Assembly: GCA_016342415.1 (NCBI GenBank)
Contig: JAEIOD010000001.1
Span: 186,001-250,000, forward strand
Direction of reading: 5' to 3'
Length of the DNA stretch: 64,000 bases
From: Clostridiales bacterium
Lineage (GTDB): Bacteria > Bacillota > Clostridia > Peptostreptococcales > Acidaminobacteraceae
The translations under genes and the position numbers were made by a program. Below are positions 45,321 to 54,984 of this stretch, one piece after another. The notes below the pieces were generated by a model. That model was not told the origin of the DNA. It made no database searches and saw only the letters and a list, made by a program, of their open reading frames with translations. Each line of letters begins with the position of its first letter. Position 1 is the first letter of the stretch.

Positions 45321-46283
45321 TTAAATTTTAATAACCACATTTCCTATCTTATGCCCTTTTTCTACATAATCATGAGCAACTCTTATTTCATCAAAAGTAT
45401 AAACATGATCGATTACAGGTTTTAATATACCCATAGCCATTTTATCTCTAATGTCATCAAGTACTTCTTGCGATTCACTAGCAACACCACAAATGACTTT
45501 TCTACGTTTGGTTATTGATGTGATTAACATCATAGCTAACATGCGAAAACCAAACACAGGTAATAATAATTTACCACTCTTCTTCAATATAGCATTGCTT
45601 TTTCTATAAGACATCTTCCCAACAGTATCAAATATTATATCGTACTGTTTGTTTTCATAAATGTTTTCTTTTTTATAGTCAATGACTTCATCAGCACCTA
45701 ATGCTTTCACAATCGAATGATTTTTACCACTACAAACAGCTGTTACATGTGCACCGTATTGTTTAGCCAGTTGAATAGCCTGAGTACCAACAGCCCCAGA
45801 TGCTCCATTTATTAAAACTCTGTCACCTTGTTTGATATCAGCTTTATCAAAAAAGTAATGAGCGGTATGTGCCCCAAATGGAATCGATGTCGCTTCAACA
45901 TAAGTCATGTTATCAGGTTTAAGTGTAAACAATCCATCTTCATGTATACTTCTGTACTCCATATTGGTACCTTTTCCAGTAATACCAAATACATCATCTC
46001 CTACTTTAAATTTTGAAACTCCAGGTCCCACCTCTTCTATTCTGCCAGAAAAATCAAAACCCAAGTTGGGATTTCTAGGTTTGGTCATCCCGATTGCCAA
46101 CTTAGATAAAGGCCATAAGGGTAATGAATGTCTAGAACCTATTCTTTGTCGTATGTCACCAGACGCCACGGTTGTCGCGTATATTCTTACCAACACTTCT
46201 TTATCATCTACTGATGGTTTTTCCTCTTCTATGAAAGTTAATACTTCTGATGATCCATATTTATTGTAAACAACTTTTTTCAT
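45321..46283 (-). CDS. Quinone oxidoreductase-like MDR enzyme
   Basis: A 320-residue zinc-independent medium-chain dehydrogenase. Motifs are the GroES-like start (VLVRIYATTVASGDIRQR), LGFDFSGRIEEVG and the NADPH-binding INGASGAVGTQAIQLAKQYGA. The ATG at 46283 has GAGGAGG upstream. Two 11-bp direct repeats (TCTTAGTATCA) lie just upstream at 46293 and 46318 and look like operator sites. It likely detoxifies quinones or enones. Single gene. Confidence 0.87.
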   Translation of the reverse strand: MKKVVYNKYGSSEVLTFIEEEKPSVDDKEVLVRIYATTVASGDIRQRIGSRHSLPLWPLSKLAIGMTKPRNPNLGFDFSGRIEEVGPGVSKFKVGDDVFGITGKGTNMEYRSIHEDGLFTLKPDNMTYVEATSIPFGAHTAHYFFDKADIKQGDRVLINGASGAVGTQAIQLAKQYGAHVTAVCSGKNHSIVKALGADEVIDYKKENIYENKQYDIIFDTVGKMSYRKSNAILKKSGKLLLPVFGFRMLAMMLITSITKRRKVICGVASESQEVLDDIRDKMAMGILKPVIDHVYTFDEIRVAHDYVEKGHKIGNVVIKI

Positions 46284-46292
46284 AACGCCTCC

Positions 46293-46328
46293 TCTTAGTA
46301 TCAAAAAGCTACTATCTTCTTAGTATCA
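46293..46328. promoter_or_regulatory. Direct-repeat operator of the MDR gene
   Basis: TCTTAGTATCA occurs at 46293-46303 and again at 46318-46328, 25 bp apart, within the leader or promoter of the oxidoreductase gene. Two face-aligned copies suggest binding by a regulator such as an HxlR or MerR-type protein; none is adjacent. Confidence 0.5.
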
Positions 46329-46497
46329 TTGTAGTACTATTAGATTTTAAAGTCAAGTATTTTGCTGTGAACAGTTGATAATCCTTTGAACATCATGATA
46401 TGATACTTCACTCAGACAGTTTAACTCATATTTTTTTCCCAATACAATCTTTTTTAGACAATAAAAGAACAACGGATTAAGATTATATGCAGAAAAG

Positions 46498-46519
46498 ATC
46501 AGCTCTACTTTAAGCTGAT
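46498..46519 (-). terminator. Terminator after the NAD(P)HX repair gene
   Basis: ATCAGCT/AGCTGAT stem with an 8-nt loop, followed by CTTTTC on the minus strand. Confidence 0.65.
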
Positions 46520-46545
46520 TTATTTATAAGACTTTTTTTGATAAA

Positions 46546-48102
46546 TTAACCTTTTTGTCTGTGACTTAAAGCTTTTAAAGTATATGGAATCTGTTTGATG
46601 ATGTCTCCTGCTAACAATCCATACTCACCAATCATCTCTGCCGCTTTATCGCCAGAATACCCATGTACAAAAACACCAAGTACAGAAGCATCTTCCCCTG
46701 ACAAACCTTGAGCCATGAGTCCTGTAATGATACCTGTCAAAACATCCCCAGTACCCGCCGTTGCCATACCTGAGTTGCCATTTATATTGATGTATATGTT
46801 CCCATCTTTTGTAGCAACAATCGTTCTTGCACTCTTTAATACAACAGTAACCTCCCACTGAACAGCATACTTTCTTGCTATCTTTATAGGGTCATCTAAT
46901 ATTTCAGCTATCGATAACTTGGTAAGTCGAGACATCTCAGCAACATGTGGCGTTAAAACAATGTCCTTAGAACAACCAATAAGCCAACTCATATTTAATG
47001 AAAGCATATTTAGTCCATCGGCATCAATGACCAAGGGGAGTTCTGATTCAGTCAACAACCGCCTCACGGTTTTACCAATTTCTTTATGTTGTCCACACCC
47101 TGGACCTATAGCTACTACTGAATCATTTTTAATATGGTCTAATATAATATCAATTGAACTTAAGTCATAAGAACCTACTACACTTTCTTCAAGTAAAACT
47201 GTTATCATTTCTGGCACTGACGTTTTAACAATATGATTCATGCTCTTTGGTACAAATAACTTCAATAGTCCTAATCCTGTTCTCATAGCAGCCGAACAAG
47301 ATAAAATGGCTGCACCTTCCATACCAGAAGAGCCTGCAATTATGGATGCCTTCCCAAAGGTGCCTTTATGACTGTTTTTCTTTCTAATAGGCAATCTACT
47401 TAGAATGACTTTTTCTGTTAGGATTCGTTTTGGAAAATAAATCTGTTCATAACAGGTTTTAGGAATCCCTATGTTTGCAACCTTCAATTCACCATTGTAT
47501 TCTGCTCCTGGATAAAGTACATTGCCACACTTAAATGCATCAAATGCTATGGTAAGATCTGCTTTAACAGCACTTTTCATTACTTTTGCGGTGCTGCCAT
47601 TTATACCAGATGGCATATCAATTGAAATTACTTTTGCTTTTGAATTGTTTATCAAATCTATAACAGAAGCTTCTAACGTTCTGACAGATGAATTAAGTCC
47701 TGTACCGAAAATGGCATCTACTATAACATCTGTACTACTAAATAATGTTAAAGCGTTACCGGTATCTTCATATCTCTCTAAGGAGAAGATAGCTTTATTT
47801 ATTTTTTTTAGAATTTTATAATTAGTCAGTGCATCTCCTTTAATGGAGGAAACATTTCCAATGACAATTACTTTTACGGAGTATCCTTCCAACAAAAGTT
47901 TTCTACTGACAACAAATCCATCTCCGCCATTATTGCCACGTCCACAGACGACCAGTATAGGTGTTGTTTTTTTATAATTCTTCATAATGGTCTCAGCCAC
48001 AGCATAGCCAGCATGCTCCATTAATATAATACCGGGGATATGATATGAATCGATTGCACACCGTTTTAGAGCTTTCATTTCATCAACTGTTAACAAAAAC
48101 AT
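46546..48102 (-). CDS. nnr: Bifunctional NAD(P)HX epimerase/dehydratase
   Basis: A 518-residue metabolite-repair enzyme. The N-terminal half (about 1-215) is the NAD(P)HX epimerase (NnrE/YjeF_N) with CGRGNNGGDGFVVSR and DAIFGTGL. The C-terminal half is the ADP/ATP-dependent dehydratase (NnrD) with AGSSGMEGAAILS, DADGLNML and the NSGMATAGTGDVLTGII motif. Together they convert damaged hydrated NAD(P)H back to NAD(P)H. The ATG at 48102 has GGAGG; an earlier start is not supported. Divergent from the M48 gene, with a 13-bp dyad (ATTGGTAACCAAT, 48168-48180) between them. Confidence 0.93.
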   Translation of the reverse strand: MFLLTVDEMKALKRCAIDSYHIPGIILMEHAGYAVAETIMKNYKKTTPILVVCGRGNNGGDGFVVSRKLLLEGYSVKVIVIGNVSSIKGDALTNYKILKKINKAIFSLERYEDTGNALTLFSSTDVIVDAIFGTGLNSSVRTLEASVIDLINNSKAKVISIDMPSGINGSTAKVMKSAVKADLTIAFDAFKCGNVLYPGAEYNGELKVANIGIPKTCYEQIYFPKRILTEKVILSRLPIRKKNSHKGTFGKASIIAGSSGMEGAAILSCSAAMRTGLGLLKLFVPKSMNHIVKTSVPEMITVLLEESVVGSYDLSSIDIILDHIKNDSVVAIGPGCGQHKEIGKTVRRLLTESELPLVIDADGLNMLSLNMSWLIGCSKDIVLTPHVAEMSRLTKLSIAEILDDPIKIARKYAVQWEVTVVLKSARTIVATKDGNIYININGNSGMATAGTGDVLTGIITGLMAQGLSGEDASVLGVFVHGYSGDKAAEMIGEYGLLAGDIIKQIPYTLKALSHRQKG

Positions 48103-48336
48103 AGTTACCTCCAAGTTCAAATTTCTTCTTCTATATCTCATACCCAATTTAATTTAAAATAGACCTATTGGTAACCAATTAACCTCAGAAGTAATGTAAA
48201 AGGGAAACTTCCTTAAAAATCAATACGATATAACTCTAATAATAGGCAATCATACTCTGATTAGATATCTCGTAGTATTTTTATTCCAAACTAAATGATA
48301 TAATTATCAAAGACATTAGATTATAAGGAGGTCACA

Positions 48337-49557
48337 ATGTTTCTACTGACATTAATAGTAATTATTACAGTATTTCTTTTAGATATCACGTTATCTACAC
48401 TAAACTATAAACACAGAACTCAACCTATTCCTGAAAATGTATCAGATGTTTATAATGAAAAAGACTATAATACATGGCTTGAATATACCATGGAAGTTTT
48501 TAAGATTTCCATCTTCACAAAAATACTGAGTACAACGGTTCTTTTAGTTTTTCTAGTTCTTGATATATTTCCAAAACTCGCTAAAGTTTCTGAAAGCATC
48601 TCATCAGATCCCATTATTCAAGTCCTTCTATTTTTTGCCTTATACTTGGCAATCAACTACGTATTAAGCATCGGTCTTGACCTTTATAAGACGTTTAACA
48701 TAGAAGAGCGTTACGGATTTAATAAAACAACTGTAAAAACATTTATATTGGATCAGATAAAATCTATTCTGTTAACAATTATTTTAGGTGGTGCTTTGCT
48801 TTATTTACTCATTTATTTATATCAGTTATTAGGCACTACATCACTTATCTACGCGTGGTTGATAATAATGACTATAATGTTGATTATAAATATATTATAT
48901 TCTAAAGTATTCATAAAATTATTTAATAAACTCACGCCACTTCCCGAGGGTGAACTGTATGAAAAATCAAAACTTGTAGCCAAAAGTATGGGATATGAAG
49001 TCAAAAAAATAAGCGTCATGGATGCTTCGAAACGCTCAACAAGACTTAATGCATTTTTCTCCGGTTTCGGAAAATTTAAAAGTATCATACTCTATGACAC
49101 ACTTTTAGAAAAATGTTCTACGGATGAAATCATAAGTGTTTTAGCTCATGAAATCGGACATGCAAAACATAAGGATATCATCAGAAACATTTTCATCGCG
49201 ATGATACAAATGGCAGTATATTTGGCAATTCTGTCATTCTTTTTATCATCGACTACATTTGCCACTGCATTTGGATTTTCAGAAATTCACTTAGGCTTTG
49301 CATTGATACTCTTTGGTATACTTCTGGAACCTTTTGGAATTATGATCAATATTCCGTTATCAGCATTATCTAGAAAAGCTGAGTACAAAGCAGATGCCTG
49401 TGCTTCTGAAGCGGGTTATAAGGATGCCATGATCAGTGCTCTAAAAGTCCTAGCAAAAGAAAACTTCTCAAACCTTACACCTCATCCATTGGTGGTAAAA
49501 TTAACTTATTCTCATCCACCAATAAATCAAAGAATAGATGCTCTTTCAAAAAAGTAA
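48337..49557 (+). CDS. M48-family (Ste24/HtpX-like) membrane metalloprotease
   Basis: A 406-residue membrane protease with six or so helices. The zinc site is HEIGH (His271, Glu272, His275) in LAHEIGHAKHKD, and the third ligand is Glu349 in SRKAEYKADACA. The arrangement, with a long helical N-terminus and a C-terminal HPPINQRIDAL, matches the CAAX-protease (Ste24) branch. AAGGAGG precedes the ATG. It acts in the cytoplasmic membrane, probably in protein quality control. Confidence 0.92.
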   Translation: MFLLTLIVIITVFLLDITLSTLNYKHRTQPIPENVSDVYNEKDYNTWLEYTMEVFKISIFTKILSTTVLLVFLVLDIFPKLAKVSESISSDPIIQVLLFFALYLAINYVLSIGLDLYKTFNIEERYGFNKTTVKTFILDQIKSILLTIILGGALLYLLIYLYQLLGTTSLIYAWLIIMTIMLIINILYSKVFIKLFNKLTPLPEGELYEKSKLVAKSMGYEVKKISVMDASKRSTRLNAFFSGFGKFKSIILYDTLLEKCSTDEIISVLAHEIGHAKHKDIIRNIFIAMIQMAVYLAILSFFLSSTTFATAFGFSEIHLGFALILFGILLEPFGIMINIPLSALSRKAEYKADACASEAGYKDAMISALKVLAKENFSNLTPHPLVVKLTYSHPPINQRIDALSKK

Positions 49558-49564
49558 ACATACA

Positions 49565-49595
49565 AAGAAGGTATGACATAATGTCTTACCTTCTT
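49565..49595. terminator. Terminator shared by the M48 and flavoprotein genes
   Basis: AAGAAGGTA-GACAT with its complement (one mismatch, short loop) and a T-rich tail on the plus strand. Confidence 0.8.
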
Positions 49596-49620
49596 AATTT
49601 TTAAAATATGTACTTTCAGA

Positions 49621-50271
49621 TTACTTCTCGTAAGGTGCATCAAATCGATTCTTAAACGCATTATTTTTCTTCAACTGAGAATTCCAATAAACATTACTCA
49701 ATCCCACTAGACTTAAAATCTTAAAAAGTAATCTTTGCAGCTTGCTTTGAACTAATGGACCTTCCAAACTTTCTTTTACAGCACTAGGAAACGGTTTGTT
49801 TAATCGAAACATGTCACCTATTTCAGCTACCTTTTCAGCTTTCTTTGCTGTCATCTTCGGAGGCATCAATCTAAAACCTTCACTGCCTGGAATAATAACA
49901 ACACCATAGTTTTTCATTGACATCAAATCAGCAAATCTATATAGATATTTTTCCAGATTTTTTGAATGTATGGCTTCTGAAAATCCCGAATGTATAATAA
50001 AGGTTACTTCCTTGTTTTTAAACACTTTCTTTTGTTTGTTCATTTGTTCAAAGAAATATTTGACCTGACCAGGCATACCATCCACATATAGAGGAAAAAC
50101 AAATAACAGTTTCTCAAATTCTATCGACTCGTTAATATAAGTTTCATGTTGTTTCACTTTGTTCAAATACACAGTTTTTGACTCCTCAAAGCCTTTTAGA
50201 AACCACGAGGCAATGACATCAGAGTTACTGTTAACACCTCTAGGACTCCCGTTAAATACCATTAATGACAT
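49621..50271 (-). CDS. Flavodoxin-like NAD(P)H oxidoreductase
   Basis: A 216-residue flavoprotein of the flavodoxin-like/NADPH-dependent FMN reductase fold. The FMN phosphate loop is NGSPRGVNSNSD and the second flavin contact is FPLYVDGMPGQVKYFFEQM. Its start overlaps the end of the upstream flavoprotein gene by 20 bp, so the two are translationally coupled. GGAG lies 10 bases upstream. Third gene of the TetR operon. Substrate unknown, perhaps a quinone or nitro compound. Confidence 0.8.
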   Translation of the reverse strand: MSLMVFNGSPRGVNSNSDVIASWFLKGFEESKTVYLNKVKQHETYINESIEFEKLLFVFPLYVDGMPGQVKYFFEQMNKQKKVFKNKEVTFIIHSGFSEAIHSKNLEKYLYRFADLMSMKNYGVVIIPGSEGFRLMPPKMTAKKAEKVAEIGDMFRLNKPFPSAVKESLEGPLVQSKLQRLLFKILSLVGLSNVYWNSQLKKNNAFKNRFDAPYEK

Positions 50272-50779
50272 GACTAAAATCAGCTCCTTTCTTTATAGTT
50301 ACAACCTCCACTAGTTCTGCTTTAAAATTCAACATCATTCTTTCATAAAGTTCTTTCATCAAAATAATATCTGCTTCTGTAGTCCATTCATCTTCAAGGA
50401 TAATCAGCTTATAATCCGGATTTTTTTCATAACGTTGTTTATGGTGTTGTTCACCTTTGTACATCTGAATGTAAGGATGTGCAATTGGAATCATGCGATC
50501 ACTAAATGTTTTTACCAAAGATGATTCATAACCCGCTATGATAGGTGTAATAACTGTCACTAGATCCGCTGAAGGAATTACTGATAGAATCTGTTCATAA
50601 TCATCTTTTAAAAGACATTTACCTGGTGTCTTTACCCAACAATCCCAACACCCTTGACAGTAGTTAATGGTCATATCTCTTAACTTGAAGTATTTAGAAT
50701 CTGTATGAGTAACTTGTTCTAACTTTGATTCAAAAGCGCTAAAACTTGAATCGGTTATACCATTGATAATAAGGTTCAT
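50252..50779 (-). CDS. Iron-sulfur flavoprotein-like NADPH-dependent reductase
   Basis: A 175-residue flavodoxin-fold protein. It starts NLIINGITDSS and has a Cys-rich loop CQGCWDCWVKTPGKC of the type that binds a 4Fe-4S cluster in iron-sulfur flavoproteins, though most family members have not been tested. The next flavin-binding segment is TVITPIIAGYESSLVK. GGAGG is eight bases before the ATG at 50779. It begins just after the TetR gene stop and overlaps the next flavoprotein. Probably reduces a xenobiotic sensed by the regulator. Confidence 0.78.
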   Translation of the reverse strand: MNLIINGITDSSFSAFESKLEQVTHTDSKYFKLRDMTINYCQGCWDCWVKTPGKCLLKDDYEQILSVIPSADLVTVITPIIAGYESSLVKTFSDRMIPIAHPYIQMYKGEQHHKQRYEKNPDYKLIILEDEWTTEADIILMKELYERMMLNFKAELVEVVTIKKGADFSHVINGI

Positions 50780-50781
50780 CT

Positions 50782-51414
50782 TCAATCCCTCCTGTTATTC
50801 TCATCATATTTATCCTTGTTTTCCTTAAAGAGCTGTTGGCAAGTTTCCAAGTGCCCTGTTTCAACTAAATGATAACTTATTAATTTATCCCCAACACGTT
50901 CTAAGAGATTACGATAATAATCCAGATCATAATGCCTTGTCGTTTCAGTACAGATCATCGCAATCAAGCCATAAGTGTAAATTCTCATGTCGTTTAAAAG
51001 ACTCTTTAAACGTTCATCCTCTAATAATGCTAAGAGTTGATCTCTTTTCATTTGTTCAATCAACTCATCAGATATATTAGTGAAATCAAAACTCAATCTA
51101 TTTAGAGTAAAATAGAATTCACTTACCAACCTTCTATGATTAAGCGTAAACTTAATAATACCAATACCAATATTTAAGAATGAACTGACTGTATATGGTA
51201 CCTGCATATGTTCAAATAGTTTTTTTGAGATATAATCATCCAAGTCACTTAAGATCATTCCACGATTAGGATACTGAGTATAAATCGGCGCTGTAGAAGT
51301 ATTCAACTGACTCGCTATATTTCTGATGGTACTATTTGATACACCTTCTTTTACACATAAATCAAAAGCACATTCAACGATTTGCTCTTTTGTAAGAACT
51401 GATTTTCTTGCCAT
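50782..51414 (-). CDS. TetR-family transcriptional regulator
   Basis: A 210-residue regulator with an N-terminal TetR helix-turn-helix (SVLTKEQIVECAFDLCVKEG, then IRNIASQLNTSTAPIYTQYP) and a helical ligand domain. The ATG at 51414 follows AAAGGAG, while 23 extra residues upstream are not supported. It is the first gene of an operon with two flavoproteins, so it probably represses its own operon until a quinone-like or nitroaromatic ligand binds. No clear palindrome is seen in the 70 bp upstream. Confidence 0.85.
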   Translation of the reverse strand: MARKSVLTKEQIVECAFDLCVKEGVSNSTIRNIASQLNTSTAPIYTQYPNRGMILSDLDDYISKKLFEHMQVPYTVSSFLNIGIGIIKFTLNHRRLVSEFYFTLNRLSFDFTNISDELIEQMKRDQLLALLEDERLKSLLNDMRIYTYGLIAMICTETTRHYDLDYYRNLLERVGDKLISYHLVETGHLETCQQLFKENKDKYDENNRRD

Positions 51415-51565
51415 TATAACTCCTTTCCAAATATAAAATTCATCAATATGTTCAATCACAATAAATATTAATAGTAAATACACAATAAAAAAACACCCGT
51501 TTATATTTCAAGTATAGAATGCCCAAAATAAAAAACCAGTGTTTTAATTCAATTCTAATCCACTT

Positions 51566-52120
51566 CTAAAGGTTCAGCGGTAGGTCCATCTCCAATTGTT
51601 CCTCGACATAAATACCTTCAATATTCAAAAGTGACCTCTTACGTTCAAGACCACCTGCATATCCAGTTAAACTTCCGTCTCTACCAATAACTCTATGACA
51701 TGGAATAATAATGGAAATTGGATTTCGACCGACAGCATTGCCAACGGCTTGTGCTGACATTGACTTTCTTTTCATAATTTTTGCCACTTTTTTTCCGATA
51801 TCACCATAAGTTACAGTTTCACCGTAAGGGATTTCATTTAAACAAAGCCACACAAGTTTTTGAAATTCGGTACCAACTGGTTCAAGTTTCAAATCAAAGA
51901 CTTTAAGTACACCCTTTTCATATGCTCTCAACTGTTCTTCTAATTTTTCCATTGTAGTTTTAAGCTTTTCTTTCATCAAAGACCTTTCCAACCAAATTGC
52001 ATCCGATGGCATTTTTGGAAAGTGCTTTTGATTTTCAAACCATAAACCTGCTACTGAACCATTTTTATTTAAGGCAACAGTCATTTTACCTAATTGTATA
52101 TCTAATATTGTGTAAATCAT
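51566..52120 (-). CDS. ogt: Methylated-DNA--protein-cysteine methyltransferase
   Basis: A 184-residue suicide repair protein that takes methyl from O6-methylguanine. The acceptor Cys141 is in IIIPCHRVIG, and the helix-turn-helix with the Arg finger (AVGNAVGRNP) and Tyr in YGETVTYGDIG are present. Its ATG lies two bases after the stop of the Ada-AlkA gene, with GGAG inside that gene's end. A two-gene alkylation-repair operon. Confidence 0.93.
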   Translation of the reverse strand: MIYTILDIQLGKMTVALNKNGSVAGLWFENQKHFPKMPSDAIWLERSLMKEKLKTTMEKLEEQLRAYEKGVLKVFDLKLEPVGTEFQKLVWLCLNEIPYGETVTYGDIGKKVAKIMKRKSMSAQAVGNAVGRNPISIIIPCHRVIGRDGSLTGYAGGLERKRSLLNIEGIYVEEQLEMDLPLNL

Positions 52121-52121
52121 A

Positions 52122-53621
52122 TTACTCCTTTTCCGATAAACTGTACCATAATGCTATGGTCAAATAACTTCTCCAAGGTTTGAACGCTTGAGCATAGTCG
52201 AGCGCTGCTTTTTCGTACTTCTTATTTAATTTGTATTTAGACAACTTTATCTTGTTATCCAATATAAGATTTCCTTCTTCATCTTTCAGTTTTAACATCA
52301 AAGCATGTCTAACACCGATATCCGAGGCTGGAAAGGCATCGGGCCAACTCATACCTCGCATTGTTAAATATTCCGCTGTCCAAGGTCCTATGCCCTTTAA
52401 GCCAAGCAGTTTATTTTTTTGATGAGTTGGGTTCTTATCCAAAGCAAACGATAAGTCACCGACAGCCATGGCTTCAGCCAATGCATAAATCGAAAAACTT
52501 CTATTTTTTATAACACCAATAGGACCCAACACACCGTCAATGGGTTCCTTTATTGCAAATAGCTCCTCTGCTGATGGAAAATGAGCATTCAACTCTTTCC
52601 AAGGGGTTTCTATTGTAGTACCTAACAGTTTGACCAATCTAGTGGCAATCGTATGGGCAGCTTTTACAGTGATTTGTTGTCCTAAAATTGCTCTTGTGCC
52701 CATCTCAAATGAATCAAAACACCCTGGTAGTCTTATACCATCAGGTAAATCAGCCGGTAGCTGATCAGGCACTAAATCCAAATCAAAAGCTCTTCTTACC
52801 TTTTTAATGACTTCAATTAGTACTTTCTCCAATGATTTACTCACAGATAATACCACGAGATGTTCTTCTGGGATTGGACTCACTTCAATCCAACCTGAGT
52901 ATATGTCAAGGTTACTCTTAACCCTAAGTGTTCTTCTGTATTTATTATCAACAACCCACTCTACACCAGGGATTTGCCTCATTCTAAAAAAATCCATCAT
53001 GATCTTCCAGTTGTAAGGTGGTCTATATGATAACTTCACTTTTATCATATCCATATTCTTCGATCCTTTTTTTCTCAAATTACCAGGTGTTAACTGATAG
53101 TGTTTTTTAAATGTTGCATTAAATCTAGATACACTACCAAAACCAACAAGCAAGGCAATATCAGTAATTGGCAGTTGTGTATCTGTCAATAAGCCTTTTG
53201 ACATTAACAATCGTTTTGTCACTATGAAACTCTGAGGTGATACACCAATACTATCCGTAAACAATCTGTTGACATGTCTTGAAGTAATACCAAAATAAGC
53301 AGCACTTTCGCCTATTAGCCCCGGCTTATAACAACGTTTCTCAAAATAACGCAATATCATACCGATCAACTCATTGGATTGTTCAAACTCACTATATCCT
53401 GGGGCCAGTTCCGGACGGCACCTTAAACAGGGTCTGTACCCTTTTGCTTCCGCAATTTCAGCAGAATCATAAAAAGTACAATTTTCAGATTTAGGAGCAG
53501 GTACTTTGCAGACCGGTCTACAATATATCCCTGTTGTTTTTACTGCCGTAAAGAATAATCCGTCAAATCTAGCATCTCTGGATTGTATAACTTTATAATA
53601 CTGTTCATGTGTCAGTTTCAT
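52122..53621 (-). CDS. Ada regulatory domain fused to AlkA glycosylase
   Basis: A 499-residue fusion. The N-terminal Ada zinc domain has Cys34, Cys38, Cys65 and Cys68 and can accept methyl from phosphotriesters. An AraC-type helix-turn-helix follows (about 85-185, ITDIALLVGFGSVSRFNATFKKHY). Then come the AlkA N-terminal domain and a helix-hairpin-helix glycosylase (LGLKGIGPWTAEYLTMRGM with the catalytic Asp of FPASDIGV). It removes 3-methyladenine-type bases and senses methylation. Operon with ogt; it probably activates its own transcription. Confidence 0.92.
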   Translation of the reverse strand: MKLTHEQYYKVIQSRDARFDGLFFTAVKTTGIYCRPVCKVPAPKSENCTFYDSAEIAEAKGYRPCLRCRPELAPGYSEFEQSNELIGMILRYFEKRCYKPGLIGESAAYFGITSRHVNRLFTDSIGVSPQSFIVTKRLLMSKGLLTDTQLPITDIALLVGFGSVSRFNATFKKHYQLTPGNLRKKGSKNMDMIKVKLSYRPPYNWKIMMDFFRMRQIPGVEWVVDNKYRRTLRVKSNLDIYSGWIEVSPIPEEHLVVLSVSKSLEKVLIEVIKKVRRAFDLDLVPDQLPADLPDGIRLPGCFDSFEMGTRAILGQQITVKAAHTIATRLVKLLGTTIETPWKELNAHFPSAEELFAIKEPIDGVLGPIGVIKNRSFSIYALAEAMAVGDLSFALDKNPTHQKNKLLGLKGIGPWTAEYLTMRGMSWPDAFPASDIGVRHALMLKLKDEEGNLILDNKIKLSKYKLNKKYEKAALDYAQAFKPWRSYLTIALWYSLSEKE

Positions 53622-53854
53622 TTTCCACCTCGTATCTAAACATATAATACCATGTATTGTTCAAAAAAACTTCTCGTTTTCGGACATAGTCCTTAAACCT
53701 TTCAGTAGCATTTAATGAAAAGGCATAACGTAGAAGCTATGATTTCTTTGTTGGTGATAATAATTACAACTCCCGTATAAATTCTTCTTAAGTAATGGTA
53801 TCAATTATGTTAGAATAGTAACTGATATCTATTAAACAGAAATGGAGCACAACT

Positions 53855-54814
53855 ATGAAACTTTCACTAGCACCAATACAAGGCATGACTTTGGCTTATT
53901 ATAGAAACCTTTATGCAGAAATCTTCGGTGGTATCGATGCCTATTATTCACCATTCATCGCAACTACGAGTATGAGAAAAGATAGTTTATCACTATTTAA
54001 AGATATACTTCCTGAGGTAAATGACAGCAAACTTGATATTATCCCTCAACTACTTGGCAATAATGGTGATGATTTTAGATATTTCGCTTCAAAAATCGCT
54101 GATATGGGCTACAAGGAAATCAATTGGAATATTGGTTGTCCCTTTCCAATGGTAACCAATAAGAAAAAAGGTTCAGGGATTTTACCGTATCCTGATATGA
54201 TAAAAGAACTACTTGATGATGTCTGTCAAGATGACTCATATGACTTAACTGTCAAAATGCGTTTGGGGTTGAATAACCTTGAAGAAGGTATGAAAGTTGT
54301 TGAGTTGCTCAATGACTATCCTTTAAAAGGTGTGATTATCCACGGGCGTACCGGTCAGCAAAAATATACCGGACACGTTGATTTGGACTCTTTTGAAACA
54401 CTTTATGAAGCCTGTAAACACGAAGTCACTTACAATGGTGATATTTATACTTTAGAGGATTACAAAAGAATACAAACACGTTTTCCTGAAATCGAAAACT
54501 TTATGTTAGGTCGCGGCGCTTTAAGAGATCCGTTTTTACCATCAACTATAAAAGGCAACGTTATAGCGACAGCTCAAAAAATTGATAAAATAAAAGAATT
54601 CCATGATACTGTTTTTAGTCATTACGTCAATATACTTTCTGGTGATAAACACCTATGTGATAAAATGAAGGAATTTTGGACGTATCTGTCTATCCATGTG
54701 GATCCGAGTGGCAAATTTATGAAAAAAATAAAAAAGAGTCGTACCAGCATTGCTTATTTAGACATCGTTAATCAAATGTTTGACGGGACTATCTCATGGT
54801 ATGAGTCGATTTAA
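53855..54814 (+). CDS. dus: tRNA-dihydrouridine synthase
   Basis: A 319-residue FMN enzyme that reduces uridine in the D-loop of tRNA. The catalytic Cys95 is in NIGCPFPMVTNKKKGSG, with LAPIQGMT at the N-terminus, TVKMRLGL and IIHGRTGQQKYTG for FMN and substrate, and NGDI and LGRGALRDP in the second half. Length is typical. ATGGAGC precedes the ATG. Single gene ending in a multi-stem terminator. Confidence 0.92.
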   Translation: MKLSLAPIQGMTLAYYRNLYAEIFGGIDAYYSPFIATTSMRKDSLSLFKDILPEVNDSKLDIIPQLLGNNGDDFRYFASKIADMGYKEINWNIGCPFPMVTNKKKGSGILPYPDMIKELLDDVCQDDSYDLTVKMRLGLNNLEEGMKVVELLNDYPLKGVIIHGRTGQQKYTGHVDLDSFETLYEACKHEVTYNGDIYTLEDYKRIQTRFPEIENFMLGRGALRDPFLPSTIKGNVIATAQKIDKIKEFHDTVFSHYVNILSGDKHLCDKMKEFWTYLSIHVDPSGKFMKKIKKSRTSIAYLDIVNQMFDGTISWYESI

Positions 54815-54842
54815 CACACAAAAATCATATTACAAATGAAAT

Positions 54843-54907
54843 AAGAACGACAATCTTTGACATACTCCAAATGATACTTGGAGCATTCCAAAACGACTGT
54901 CGTTCTT
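54843..54907 (+). terminator. Terminator after dus
   Basis: AAGAACGACA/TGTCGTTCTT outer stem enclosing a CTCCAA/TTGGAG stem, then TTTTCTTTT. Confidence 0.75.
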
Positions 54908-54926
54908 TTCTTTTGACTCATTATAA

Positions 54927-54970
54927 AAAACTTGGAAATCACCAAAAAGTGAATGAATTCTCCAAGTTTT
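54927..54970 (-). terminator. Terminator after the hydrogenase-chemoreceptor gene
   Basis: AAAACTTGGA with TCCAAGTTTT, 24 bases apart, leading to TTTTTTATAA on the minus strand. Confidence 0.7.
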
Positions 54971-54984
54971 TTCTCCTGCTAAAA

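Noticed and set aside
51485..51545. Possible terminator after ogt (AAACAC/GTGTTT with a long loop)
   Set aside because: Short arms and a loop of about 40 bases make it too weak to list as a feature, although the TTTTTTT on the minus strand is suggestive.
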